NCBI GenBank assembly: GCA_000436535.1
Contig: FR886325.1
Coordinates: 1-21,319 of the forward strand
Origin: Eubacterium sp. CAG:252
GTDB taxonomy: Bacteria > Bacillota > Clostridia > Lachnospirales > Lachnospiraceae
Reading direction: 5' to 3'
DNA length: 21,319 nt
In this document: positions 7,552-13,946 of the stretch, piece by piece
How the letters are laid out: each line of letters opens with the position of its first letter
Position numbering within the stretch: the first letter of the stretch is position 1
Notes under the pieces: model-generated
The model's input: the letters and a program-made list of their open reading frames with translations, nothing else
Databases searched by the model: none
What the model was told of the DNA's origin: nothing
Translations under genes and position numbers: made by a program

Positions 7552-9126
7552 ATGCAGAAACACAATATGCGAACAGAGAAGAAATCAAGTATTAAGAACA
7601 GCGCAACAAGACTGGTACTTATAGCACTGCTTGTACTTATACAGACAGGCTGGATGGTATTTCTTATGCTTAAGCTGAATGCTTATTCGACAGCTATTAC
7701 ACTTACACTTACGTTTATAGCCGTTTTTATTGCGCTTAAGATATTCGGAACCCACGTTAACTCGGCGCAGAGGATGCCGTGGCTTATAGTTATTACGGCT
7801 GTTCCGTTCTTTGGAATATGTATCTATCTTCTTTTCGGACGTTCTATAGTGACAAAGGGAATGAGAAGACGTTTCAACGGCATAGAGAGCGATATATTAG
7901 TGAACAAGCTTAGTCAGGACGAAACGGTAATAGATGAGATAGCAGCAAAGGATAAAGGAATAGCCAACCAGTGTAGGTACATAAGCCATACGGCAAGATA
8001 TCCGGTGTATAAGAATACGGATGTTGAATATTATGCAGAAGCAGATATAAGCTTTGCGGCACAGATAGAGGAGCTCAAGAAGGCGGAGCATTTTATATTT
8101 ATGGAGTATCATGCAATAGAGGATGCATTAAGCTTTGAAAGGCTTAAGAAGGTGCTTATAGAAAAGGCGCAGAGCGGTGTTGAAGTAAGGATATTCTATG
8201 ATGACCTTGGAAGTATATTCTTTCTTAACAAGGAATTCATAAAGCGTATGAGAGAGCAGGGAATACAGTGCAGGGTATTTAATCCGTTAAAGGTTGTTGT
8301 CAATATGTTTATGAATAACAGGGACCACAGAAAGATAACTGTTATAGATGGCAGGGTCGGCTTCACAGGCGGCTATAATCTTGCAGATGAGTACTTTAAC
8401 ATAACACATCCTTACGGATACTGGAAGGATACAGGTATTAAGCTTACAGGCGATGCGGTACGAAGTCTTACGGCAAGCTTTCTTACTATGTGGAATGCCA
8501 TAGACCATACTGATTCGCAGGCTGATTATGATAAGTATCTTGATGCTGCTGACAACACTTACAAGGCTGTTGATAGTGAATGTTATGTACAGCCTTATTC
8601 TGATAATCCGCTTGGACAGGACAGGATAGGTGAGGATGTATACCTTAATATTCTTAAAAATGCGAAGGATTATGTATACATAACAACTCCATATCTTATT
8701 ATAACTGATGAGATGGAAAGAGAGTTAAGGCTTGCTGTTAAGAGAGGTGTTGATGTAAGGATAGTTACACCGGGTATACCAGATAAAAAGATGGTATATA
8801 AGATTACAAGGTCATACTATGAACCACTCTGTTCAGCAGGTGTAAGAATATATGAGTATACACCAGGCTTCTGCCACGCAAAGCAGTGGGTGAGTGATGA
8901 TGAGGTGAGCGTTGTGGGAACTATCAATATGGACTTCAGAAGTCTTTATCTTCACTTTGAAAATGCTGTATTTACTTATAATAAAGGACTTGCTGCCAAA
9001 GTAAAAAAGGACATGCTTAATAACTTTGAGGAAGGCAGGGAAGTTACAAAGGATTATGCAAAGGATGTCATAAGACCACTTAAGCTTGGTACATGTATCC
9101 TGCGTATGATATCCCCTTTGTTATAA
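7552..9126 (+). CDS. cls: Cardiolipin synthase (phospholipase D family)
   Basis: A 524-aa membrane enzyme that condenses two phosphatidylglycerols into cardiolipin and glycerol. Three hydrophobic segments occupy about residues 20-100, somewhat more than the two in classical ClsA. Two phospholipase D HKD motifs follow: H259-x-K261-x4-D266 (HRKITVID, followed by GFTGG) and H442-x-K444-x4-D449 (HAKQWVSD, followed by GTINMDFRS). All catalytic His, Lys and Asp residues are present. The ATG at 7552 has AGGAG about 11 nt upstream, slightly long; the next ATG at 7567 is worse. It has its own promoter, though read-through from the ABC operon is possible since no terminator separates them. Lachnospiraceae often carry several cls paralogues, so the symbol is a family name. 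Confidence 0.92.
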   Translation: MQKHNMRTEKKSSIKNSATRLVLIALLVLIQTGWMVFLMLKLNAYSTAITLTLTFIAVFIALKIFGTHVNSAQRMPWLIVITAVPFFGICIYLLFGRSIVTKGMRRRFNGIESDILVNKLSQDETVIDEIAAKDKGIANQCRYISHTARYPVYKNTDVEYYAEADISFAAQIEELKKAEHFIFMEYHAIEDALSFERLKKVLIEKAQSGVEVRIFYDDLGSIFFLNKEFIKRMREQGIQCRVFNPLKVVVNMFMNNRDHRKITVIDGRVGFTGGYNLADEYFNITHPYGYWKDTGIKLTGDAVRSLTASFLTMWNAIDHTDSQADYDKYLDAADNTYKAVDSECYVQPYSDNPLGQDRIGEDVYLNILKNAKDYVYITTPYLIITDEMERELRLAVKRGVDVRIVTPGIPDKKMVYKITRSYYEPLCSAGVRIYEYTPGFCHAKQWVSDDEVSVVGTINMDFRSLYLHFENAVFTYNKGLAAKVKKDMLNNFEEGREVTKDYAKDVIRPLKLGTCILRMISPLL

Positions 9127-9136
9127 TATTTCGTAC

Positions 9137-9164
9137 TTGCAAGAGAGTGAAAATTATATATAAT
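9137..9164 (+). promoter_or_regulatory. Promoter of the pyrophosphatase-like/Nudix operon
   Basis: Seen: TTGCAA (9137-9142), 16 bp, TATAAT (9159-9164). Transcription from about 9171 would give a leader of about 150 nt that contains the hairpin-rich segment at 9186-9255. Confidence 0.5.
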
Positions 9165-9185
9165 GATATGTGAATATTGGGTAGG

Positions 9186-9255
9186 GTGCTATGTGCCAGT
9201 GGCACATGTTTAGCACAGACCGAAGCGGAGTGTAGACGTGGGAGTGCGTAGCACG
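9186..9255 (+). repeat. GC-richer hairpin-rich segment in the leader (repeat or structured RNA)
   Basis: Seen: a near-perfect hairpin formed by ATGTGCCA (9191-9198) and TGGCACAT (9200-9207), nested inside GTGCTA (9186-9191) and TAGCAC (9211-9216). A second TAGCAC at 9249-9254 could pair with the same GTGCTA, or fold locally as GTGC-GTA-GCAC (9244-9254) inside CGTG/CACG (9237-9240 and 9252-9255). Composition is clearly more GC-rich than the flanking DNA. Two readings are possible: a dispersed intergenic repeat of the REP type, or a structured 5' leader with mutually exclusive pairings. I cannot match it to a named riboswitch class. Confidence 0.45.
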
Positions 9256-9320
9256 AACAATCCGTAGGTATCATAGTTGTGGGTTGACCCCATAGACATA
9301 ATGTAAGAAAGAGGTAAACA

Positions 9321-10208
9321 GTGAAAGAAGAATTAGTTACGGTTAAGGTAGACCATCCGTTAGGAAGTACAGATGAGGATAACCCCTCGGCGGTGTATCC
9401 TATTAATGCAGGGTATGTTGTAAATGAAAGTGAACTTGGGCTTTTACAGAATGAAGGCGAACAGAGAGCTTATCTTGTAGGAGTGGATGTTGCAGTTGAT
9501 GAATATACAGGTGTTCTTATTGCGGTAGCAAGAAGAAGAGATGACTCTAACACAGTGTGGATAGTTGCACCTGAGAATATATTATACAATAAGCAGCAGT
9601 TAGAAGAGATAATACATTTTAAAGAGCAGTTCTATGACAGCTTTATTGAGATGGTAGATGAGGAAATGTGGGATGCCTATGATGCCAACGAGAATAAGTT
9701 AGGCTTTGAGGTGCGAAGAAGTATGGCAAAGTCACTTCCAGAAGGTGTATATCATGTTGTAGTTATGGTCTATACCATAACTAAGGATGGAATGGTACTT
9801 ACAACGCAGAGGTCACGTAATAAGACATATCCTTTAAAGTGGGAAGTTACAGGCGGTTCTATTATAAGTGGTGAAACTTCAAGAGAGGGTGCTGCAAGGG
9901 AACTGTATGAGGAAACGGGAATATCACGTAAACCAGATGAACTAATTCCTTTATATGAATGTACAGACCATAACAGGCATTGTATATATCATGGATATCT
10001 TAACCTGTGTGACAAAGAAGAGCATATCATATTGCAGCCAGGAGAAACGATGGACTATATGTATGTTCCATACAATGAATTTTTTGATTTTGTTATGTCA
10101 GAAAGATTTGTGCCATCAGAGCAGAGAAGGTTTGTTCAGAATGAAGAGCAGATAAAGAGAGGCATAATGGCACATATTAATGTTGAGGAACAGGTAATTA
10201 ATGCATAA
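9321..10208 (+). CDS. Inorganic-pyrophosphatase-like domain fused to a Nudix hydrolase
   Basis: A 295-aa two-domain protein. Residues about 5-110 resemble the core of family I soluble inorganic pyrophosphatase: VDHPLGS, YPINAGYV, GEQRAYLVGVD, TGVLIAV and WIVAPEN follow the order of conserved blocks in that family. Compared with my recollection of the E. coli enzyme, the catalytic Tyr55, Asp70, Asp102 and Lys104 positions appear as Ala, Ala, Asn and Val, so this half is probably not an active pyrophosphatase. Residues about 112-280 are a Nudix domain opening MWDAYDANENKLG, with a full box G179-x5-E-x7-RELYEETGI. It is paralogous to the Nudix protein at 1960-2463. Start is GTG 9321, with AAGAGG 6-7 nt upstream. 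The nitroreductase gene begins 19 nt downstream, so they form an operon. Substrate unknown; the N-terminal half may bind a nucleotide or phosphate ligand. Confidence 0.8.
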   Translation: MKEELVTVKVDHPLGSTDEDNPSAVYPINAGYVVNESELGLLQNEGEQRAYLVGVDVAVDEYTGVLIAVARRRDDSNTVWIVAPENILYNKQQLEEIIHFKEQFYDSFIEMVDEEMWDAYDANENKLGFEVRRSMAKSLPEGVYHVVVMVYTITKDGMVLTTQRSRNKTYPLKWEVTGGSIISGETSREGAARELYEETGISRKPDELIPLYECTDHNRHCIYHGYLNLCDKEEHIILQPGETMDYMYVPYNEFFDFVMSERFVPSEQRRFVQNEEQIKRGIMAHINVEEQVINA

Positions 10209-10227
10209 TATAAAAGGGGAAATAAAT

Positions 10228-10791
10228 ATGTCACTTAAAGAATTAGTATTAAAAAACAGGTCATATAGAAGATTTTATCAGGATAAGAAGATAAGCATAG
10301 AGGAACTTGAAGAGCTTATTGATATAGTAAGAAATGTGGCATCGGGTGCTAACCGACAGCCATTAAGATATAAGCTTGTATGTGACAATGATAATAATGA
10401 GAAAGTATTTTCTACATTAAAGTGGGCAGCAGCACTTACAGACTGGGATGGACCAGAGGAGGGCGAAAAACCTACAGGTTATATTATTATATGTAGTCCG
10501 GTGAATGTTCAGGCACCAAGAGATGAGGGAATAGCAGCGCAGACAATACTTCTTTCGGCAGCAGAAAAAGGGCTTGGAGGCTGTATGTTTGCAAGTATCA
10601 ATATTCCTGAGCTTAACAGTAAGTTAGAAATTCCATCTGAACTGAGTGCAAGAATGGTTATTGCTCTTGGATATCCTAAAGAAACAGTTGTTATAGACGA
10701 AGCTTCAGAAGGCGATAATCTTAAATATCACAGAGATGCGAATAATGTTCATCATGTTCCAAAGTTAAAGCTTGAGGATGTGCTTTTATAG
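10228..10791 (+). CDS. Nitroreductase family protein
   Basis: A 187-aa protein of the FMN-dependent nitroreductase family. The N-terminal NRSYRRFYQDKKIS with RSYRRF is the usual FMN-phosphate-contacting segment, ASGANRQPLRY follows at the second contact, and GLGGCMFASIN and ALGYPKE are the typical C-terminal blocks. Members use NAD(P)H to reduce nitroaromatics, quinones or flavins; the physiological substrate is not deducible. The frame is open from ATG 10201, overlapping the previous stop, but ATG 10228 is chosen because AGGGGA sits 7 nt upstream and the family normally starts close to the KNRSYRRF segment. It is second in an operon with the pyrophosphatase-like/Nudix gene and ends 10 nt before a strong terminator. 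Confidence 0.85.
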   Translation: MSLKELVLKNRSYRRFYQDKKISIEELEELIDIVRNVASGANRQPLRYKLVCDNDNNEKVFSTLKWAAALTDWDGPEEGEKPTGYIIICSPVNVQAPRDEGIAAQTILLSAAEKGLGGCMFASINIPELNSKLEIPSELSARMVIALGYPKETVVIDEASEGDNLKYHRDANNVHHVPKLKLEDVLL

Positions 10792-10801
10792 TAATATAAA
10801 T

Positions 10802-10843
10802 AAAAAGAAAACCGGTTCTTATTAAGGAACCGGTTTTCTTTTT
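10802..10843. terminator. Perfect bidirectional terminator between convergent genes
   Basis: Seen: perfect 17-bp arms at 10802-10818 and 10827-10843 (AAAAAGAAAACCGGTTC and its complement) around an 8-nt loop. A-run and T-run flank the ACCGGTTC core on both sides, so the hairpin can stop the nitroreductase transcript on + and the MATE transcript on -. Confidence 0.92.
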
Positions 10844-10857
10844 AGGCCTTTGTTACT

Positions 10858-10908
10858 ATAGTGTTTTGTGAAACACTATTAATCTTTTGTTGTATACAGC
10901 AAAAAGAT
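10858..10908. repeat. Two further hairpins downstream of the MATE gene
   Basis: Seen: ATAGTGTTT (10858-10866) and AAACACTAT (10871-10879) form a perfect 9-bp stem with a TGTG loop. ATCTTTTGTTG (10882-10892) pairs with CAGCAAAAAGAT (10897-10908) with one bulge and one wobble. They lie in the 3' untranslated region of the minus-strand MATE gene, before the bidirectional terminator, and may stabilise its mRNA end. Confidence 0.5.
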
Positions 10909-10951
10909 ATTGCTATTATACTATATATTTATGAATGTGTCAAAAGCAAAA

Positions 10952-12286
10952 TTATACATTTCTGGCAAGCTGGTGATAATTCTTTATAAGCAGAGGAAGT
11001 TCAGCTATAAGCATACCTATCCAGCCGGCAAGATATGAAAGAGGAAGTGCCTCTATTCCCATTCCAAGTAAAAGAACAAGAGGAATAGCAGCAATTACAC
11101 GCACACCCATATTGATAAAACTGCTAAGAAGTGTAATCTTAAGGTCGCCGATACCACGGAAGTATCCCTGTATGCCGTTAGTGGCAGCGGGAAGGATGTA
11201 CATAAACGATATAAGTCTTAAGTATCTTATACCGTGTAATATAACCTCTTCATCCTTGACAAAAAGAAGCATAAGAGGTCTTGCAAGTACAAAGCATATG
11301 AAAAACAGGATAATTCCGTATATGAATTCAAGTATCATGCCGCATCTGAAGCCTTCCTTCATCCGCTTTGGATTATTGGCACCTTTATTCTGTGCCATAA
11401 GTGCTGTCATGGCATGGCCGATATTCTGTTCAGGAGTGTAGGCAAAGTCATCTATTCTGTTCACAACTGCAAATGCGGCGGCAACGGATACCCCCATAGT
11501 ATTGACGATAGCCTGTATACCTATCTTTCCAAGCTGGACAGTAGCCTGCTGCATTGCAGATACCCATCCGTAGCTTATAGTCTTTTTAAGGAGTGAACGG
11601 TCAAATATGAGCCATTTCTTTCCAAGGCAGAGGACAGGCACTTTCTTTTGTATATATATTATACAGAATACACAGCACATTATTTCACTTATAACAGTGG
11701 ATATGGCGCAGCCGTTGCTTCCCATCTTAAGCACTATAACAAAGAATAAGTCACCAAATATGTTGAGCACTGAACTTGCAATAAGGAAGTACAGCGGAGT
11801 CTGGCTGTCGCCGAGCGCCCTTAGTGTGCTTGAGAAGAAGTTGTACAGAAATGTAAATACAAGTCCTATAAATATAATGCGCATATATGAGGTTGTGAGC
11901 TTCATAATAGAAGCATCTACCTGTAAAATATGCAATATAGGTGTGGCAAGCAGAATACACAGCACACTTAATATAAAAGAGAATATAACACCTGACAGCA
12001 TAGTTGTACTTATCTGGCGGTGAAGCTTGTCATAGTCTTTGGCACCGTACTGTGTACCCATAAGGATACTTGCTCCCATACATAATCCGTTAAGAAAAAG
12101 TATCATAAGTGTCATAACCGGATTACATATACCAACGGCGGCAAGTGCCTCCTTTCCTACAAACTGTCCAACAATAATACTATCAACGGCATTATATGTA
12201 AGCTGGAACAGATTGCCCAGAACAAGAGGAATAGTAAATCCTACGAGGAGAGGCATAATCTTTCCTTTGGTTAAGTCTTTAGTCAT
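10952..12286 (-). CDS. MATE family efflux transporter
   Basis: A 444-aa, very hydrophobic protein with about 12 transmembrane helices in two homologous halves, of the size usual for MATE multidrug and toxin extrusion proteins. Recognisable segments are the N-terminal KIMPLLVGFTIPLVLGN, DSIIVGQFVGKEALAAVG and GASILMGTQYGAKD, plus the second-half QGYFRGIGD. MATE proteins export cationic drugs or metabolites in exchange for Na+ or H+; the ion and substrate cannot be read here. The start codon is at 12284-12286, preceded on the minus strand by AAAGGAAC. It is the only minus-strand gene and is divergent from the ThiE-HAD gene, with overlapping promoters. Its end faces the nitroreductase gene across shared hairpins. 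Confidence 0.92.
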   Translation of the reverse strand: MTKDLTKGKIMPLLVGFTIPLVLGNLFQLTYNAVDSIIVGQFVGKEALAAVGICNPVMTLMILFLNGLCMGASILMGTQYGAKDYDKLHRQISTTMLSGVIFSFILSVLCILLATPILHILQVDASIMKLTTSYMRIIFIGLVFTFLYNFFSSTLRALGDSQTPLYFLIASSVLNIFGDLFFVIVLKMGSNGCAISTVISEIMCCVFCIIYIQKKVPVLCLGKKWLIFDRSLLKKTISYGWVSAMQQATVQLGKIGIQAIVNTMGVSVAAAFAVVNRIDDFAYTPEQNIGHAMTALMAQNKGANNPKRMKEGFRCGMILEFIYGIILFFICFVLARPLMLLFVKDEEVILHGIRYLRLISFMYILPAATNGIQGYFRGIGDLKITLLSSFINMGVRVIAAIPLVLLLGMGIEALPLSYLAGWIGMLIAELPLLIKNYHQLARNV

Positions 12287-12321
12287 AATCTTTAGTTCCT
12301 TTCGATTTTTCTTTACCGTAC

Positions 12322-12350
12322 ATTATAAATACAGTTGCGAAAAAATGCAA
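12322..12350 (-). promoter_or_regulatory. Promoter of the MATE gene
   Basis: Seen on the minus strand: TTGCAT (12350-12345), 17 bp, TATAAT (12327-12322). Its core overlaps the divergent thiE promoter at 12335-12363. Confidence 0.6.
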
Positions 12351-12363
12351 AGAAATTTATAAT
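12335..12363 (+). promoter_or_regulatory. Promoter of the ThiE-HAD gene
   Basis: Seen: TTGCGA (12335-12340), 17 bp, TATAAT (12358-12363). The -35 lies in the spacer of the minus-strand MATE promoter, and the MATE -35 lies in the spacer of this one. No TPP riboswitch consensus is visible in the short leader that follows. Confidence 0.55.
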
Positions 12364-12416
12364 ATCTGATATGGCATATACTAGAAGTAAAGTACAGAAA
12401 ATATATGCTGTTATAG

Positions 12417-12526
12417 GAGGACAGTGTGAAAAATAAATTTTTCACACGCGAGATTTGTGTCTGCGTGCACTTGACACAAACTCGTTATGCGCAAAAAACG
12501 TGCGCAGAAATGAGGAATAGTGTGAA
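12417..12526 (+). repeat. Hairpin-rich 96-bp segment between duplicated translation starts of thiE
   Basis: Seen: the initiation signal occurs twice, as GAGGACAGTGTGAA (12417-12430) and GAGGAATAGTGTGAA (12512-12526). AGTGTGAA repeats exactly 96 bp apart (12423 and 12519), so the reading frame is kept. Between them lie three inverted repeats. First, GTGTGAAAAAT/ATTTTTCACAC (12424-12447). Second, CGAG-A-TTTGTGTC paired with GACACAAA-CTCG (about 12449-12484). Third, TGCGCA twice around a short loop (12488-12506). This looks like a small palindromic element inserted at the start codon, or a structured regulatory leader. Confidence 0.55.
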
Positions 12527-13787
12527 GGTTAAAGCTGAGGATATGCAGCTATACGCTGTTACAGATACACAGTGGCTTAATGGACGTGACTTTCTTGAAG
12601 TAATAGAAAGCGTTCTTGCAAATGGAGCTACATTTTTACAGTTAAGGGAAAAAAATGCCACACATGAGGAAATAGTGGCAAAGGCGAAGGCAATAAAGCC
12701 AATAGCTAAGAAGTACGGAGTGCCTTTTGTCATAGATGATGACATATATGCAGCTAAAGAGGCAGACGTGGATGGTGTCCACATAGGGCAGAATGATGCA
12801 AGCTATGAGAAGGCAAGAGAAGTTCTTGGAGAAGGCAAGATAATAGGAATGACGGTCAAGACAAGGCAGCAGGCAGAAAATGCCATAAGACTTGGCGCTG
12901 ACTATGTTGGAATGGGGGCAGTGTTTCATACAAGCACTAAAAAAGATGCAAAGGATATGAGCAGGGAAACACTTTTAGAGCTTGCAGGGATGATGGAGGA
13001 TATTCCGGTGGTCGCCATTGGCGGCATAAGCTATGATAACTGCGATTACTTAAAGGACACAGGTGTTGATGGAATAGCAGTTGTTTCAGCCATATTTGCA
13101 AGTGATGACTGTGCGCTTGCCACAAGAAAGCTTTTTGTAAAGACAAGGGAATTGTTTGGAAAGAAAAGAAACATAATAATGGATATGGATGGTACGCTTG
13201 CAGACTCTATGCCTTTCTGGAAAAACAGCGCAAGAGAGTATGCGATATTACGTGGAGCAGATATTCCGGATAATTTCGATGAGATAACTGGCGTTATGGA
13301 CCTTAATGATTATGCTGAGTATGTTAAAAATGTTCTTGGCATAGATACTAATCTTGAGCAGATAACAGAAGCGGCTGTCGAGATTATGAATAAACATTAC
13401 GAAAAAGATATACCTGCAAAGGACGGTATGACAGAGCTTGTCACGAGAGAATATAAGGCCGGAAGCAGACTTGTTGTGTTTACGGCTTCAGATAGAAGAA
13501 GTGTTGAAATTCTTCTTTCACACCTTGGAATAAGAGAATGTTTTTATGATATATATACAGTCTATGATGTAGGACTTAAGAAGAGTGATAAGAACAGCTA
13601 TCTTAAGGTGGCAGAGCTTGCAGGCATGAAAGATACATCACAGGTATGGGTATATGAGGATATATTAAGAGGTGTAAAGGCAGCGAAAGAGGCCGGACTT
13701 AATGTGTGTGCAGTGTATGATGAGGACTCCGCAGGCGACTGGGAGGACATAAAAGAGCTTGCGGATAAGACCCTTGAACTTGTGTAA
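12522..13787 (+). CDS. thiE: Thiamine-phosphate synthase fused to a HAD-family phosphatase
   Basis: A 421-aa bifunctional protein from GTG 12522 (453 aa if started at GTG 12426). Residues about 8-205 are ThiE, which joins HMP pyrophosphate and thiazole phosphate to give thiamine phosphate: LYAVTD, LQLREKNA, VIDDD, VDGVHIGQND, TSTKKDA and VAIGGI are visible. Residues about 215-421 are a HAD hydrolase with nucleophile motif D221-M-D223-GTLADS, FTAS motif II, a Lys in KKSDKNSY and the motif IV acidic pair in VYEDI. The HAD half probably dephosphorylates thiamine phosphate or a precursor, feeding thiamine to a pyrophosphokinase in place of ThiL; this is inference. Both starts have good ribosome binding sites (AGGAGG 5 nt before 12426, GAGGA 5 nt before 12522). 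The later is chosen because the extra 32 codons are all hairpin repeat. Confidence 0.88.
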   Translation: MKVKAEDMQLYAVTDTQWLNGRDFLEVIESVLANGATFLQLREKNATHEEIVAKAKAIKPIAKKYGVPFVIDDDIYAAKEADVDGVHIGQNDASYEKAREVLGEGKIIGMTVKTRQQAENAIRLGADYVGMGAVFHTSTKKDAKDMSRETLLELAGMMEDIPVVAIGGISYDNCDYLKDTGVDGIAVVSAIFASDDCALATRKLFVKTRELFGKKRNIIMDMDGTLADSMPFWKNSAREYAILRGADIPDNFDEITGVMDLNDYAEYVKNVLGIDTNLEQITEAAVEIMNKHYEKDIPAKDGMTELVTREYKAGSRLVVFTASDRRSVEILLSHLGIRECFYDIYTVYDVGLKKSDKNSYLKVAELAGMKDTSQVWVYEDILRGVKAAKEAGLNVCAVYDEDSAGDWEDIKELADKTLELV

Positions 13788-13845
13788 TGTTAATAATGGG
13801 AATTAAAAAAATAAATATGGCATTTTATGGAAATTAAAATATATT

Positions 13846-13875
13846 TTGACCTTAGCATAATAATAATGATTATAG
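13846..13875 (+). promoter_or_regulatory. Weak candidate promoter of the mnmA operon
   Basis: Seen: TTGACC (13846-13851), a near-consensus -35, with TTATAG (13870-13875) 18 bp downstream as a poor -10. The 159-nt gap 13788-13946 is otherwise AT-rich, and I see no clear terminator for the ThiE-HAD gene in it. Confidence 0.3.
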
Positions 13876-13946
13876 GTTTGAGAGCTTTAAGGTGAGGATA
13901 TAGAATGTTTTAAATACTTATTATAATAAATATATGGAGATAATAT

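Noticed and set aside
9080..9274. A 64-codon minus-strand frame across the gap after cardiolipin synthase
   Set aside because: It overlaps the end of cls and the hairpin-rich leader, and shows no protein-like features or start signal.
11607..12023. Plus-strand frames of up to 138 codons opposite the MATE gene
   Set aside because: The minus strand encodes a full-length MATE protein; these frames have no homology or start signal I can support.
12364..12425. TPP riboswitch before the thiamine gene
   Set aside because: The leader before the first ribosome binding site is only about 50 nt and lacks the conserved thi-box strings (CTGAGA and the ACCTGAT-like block).
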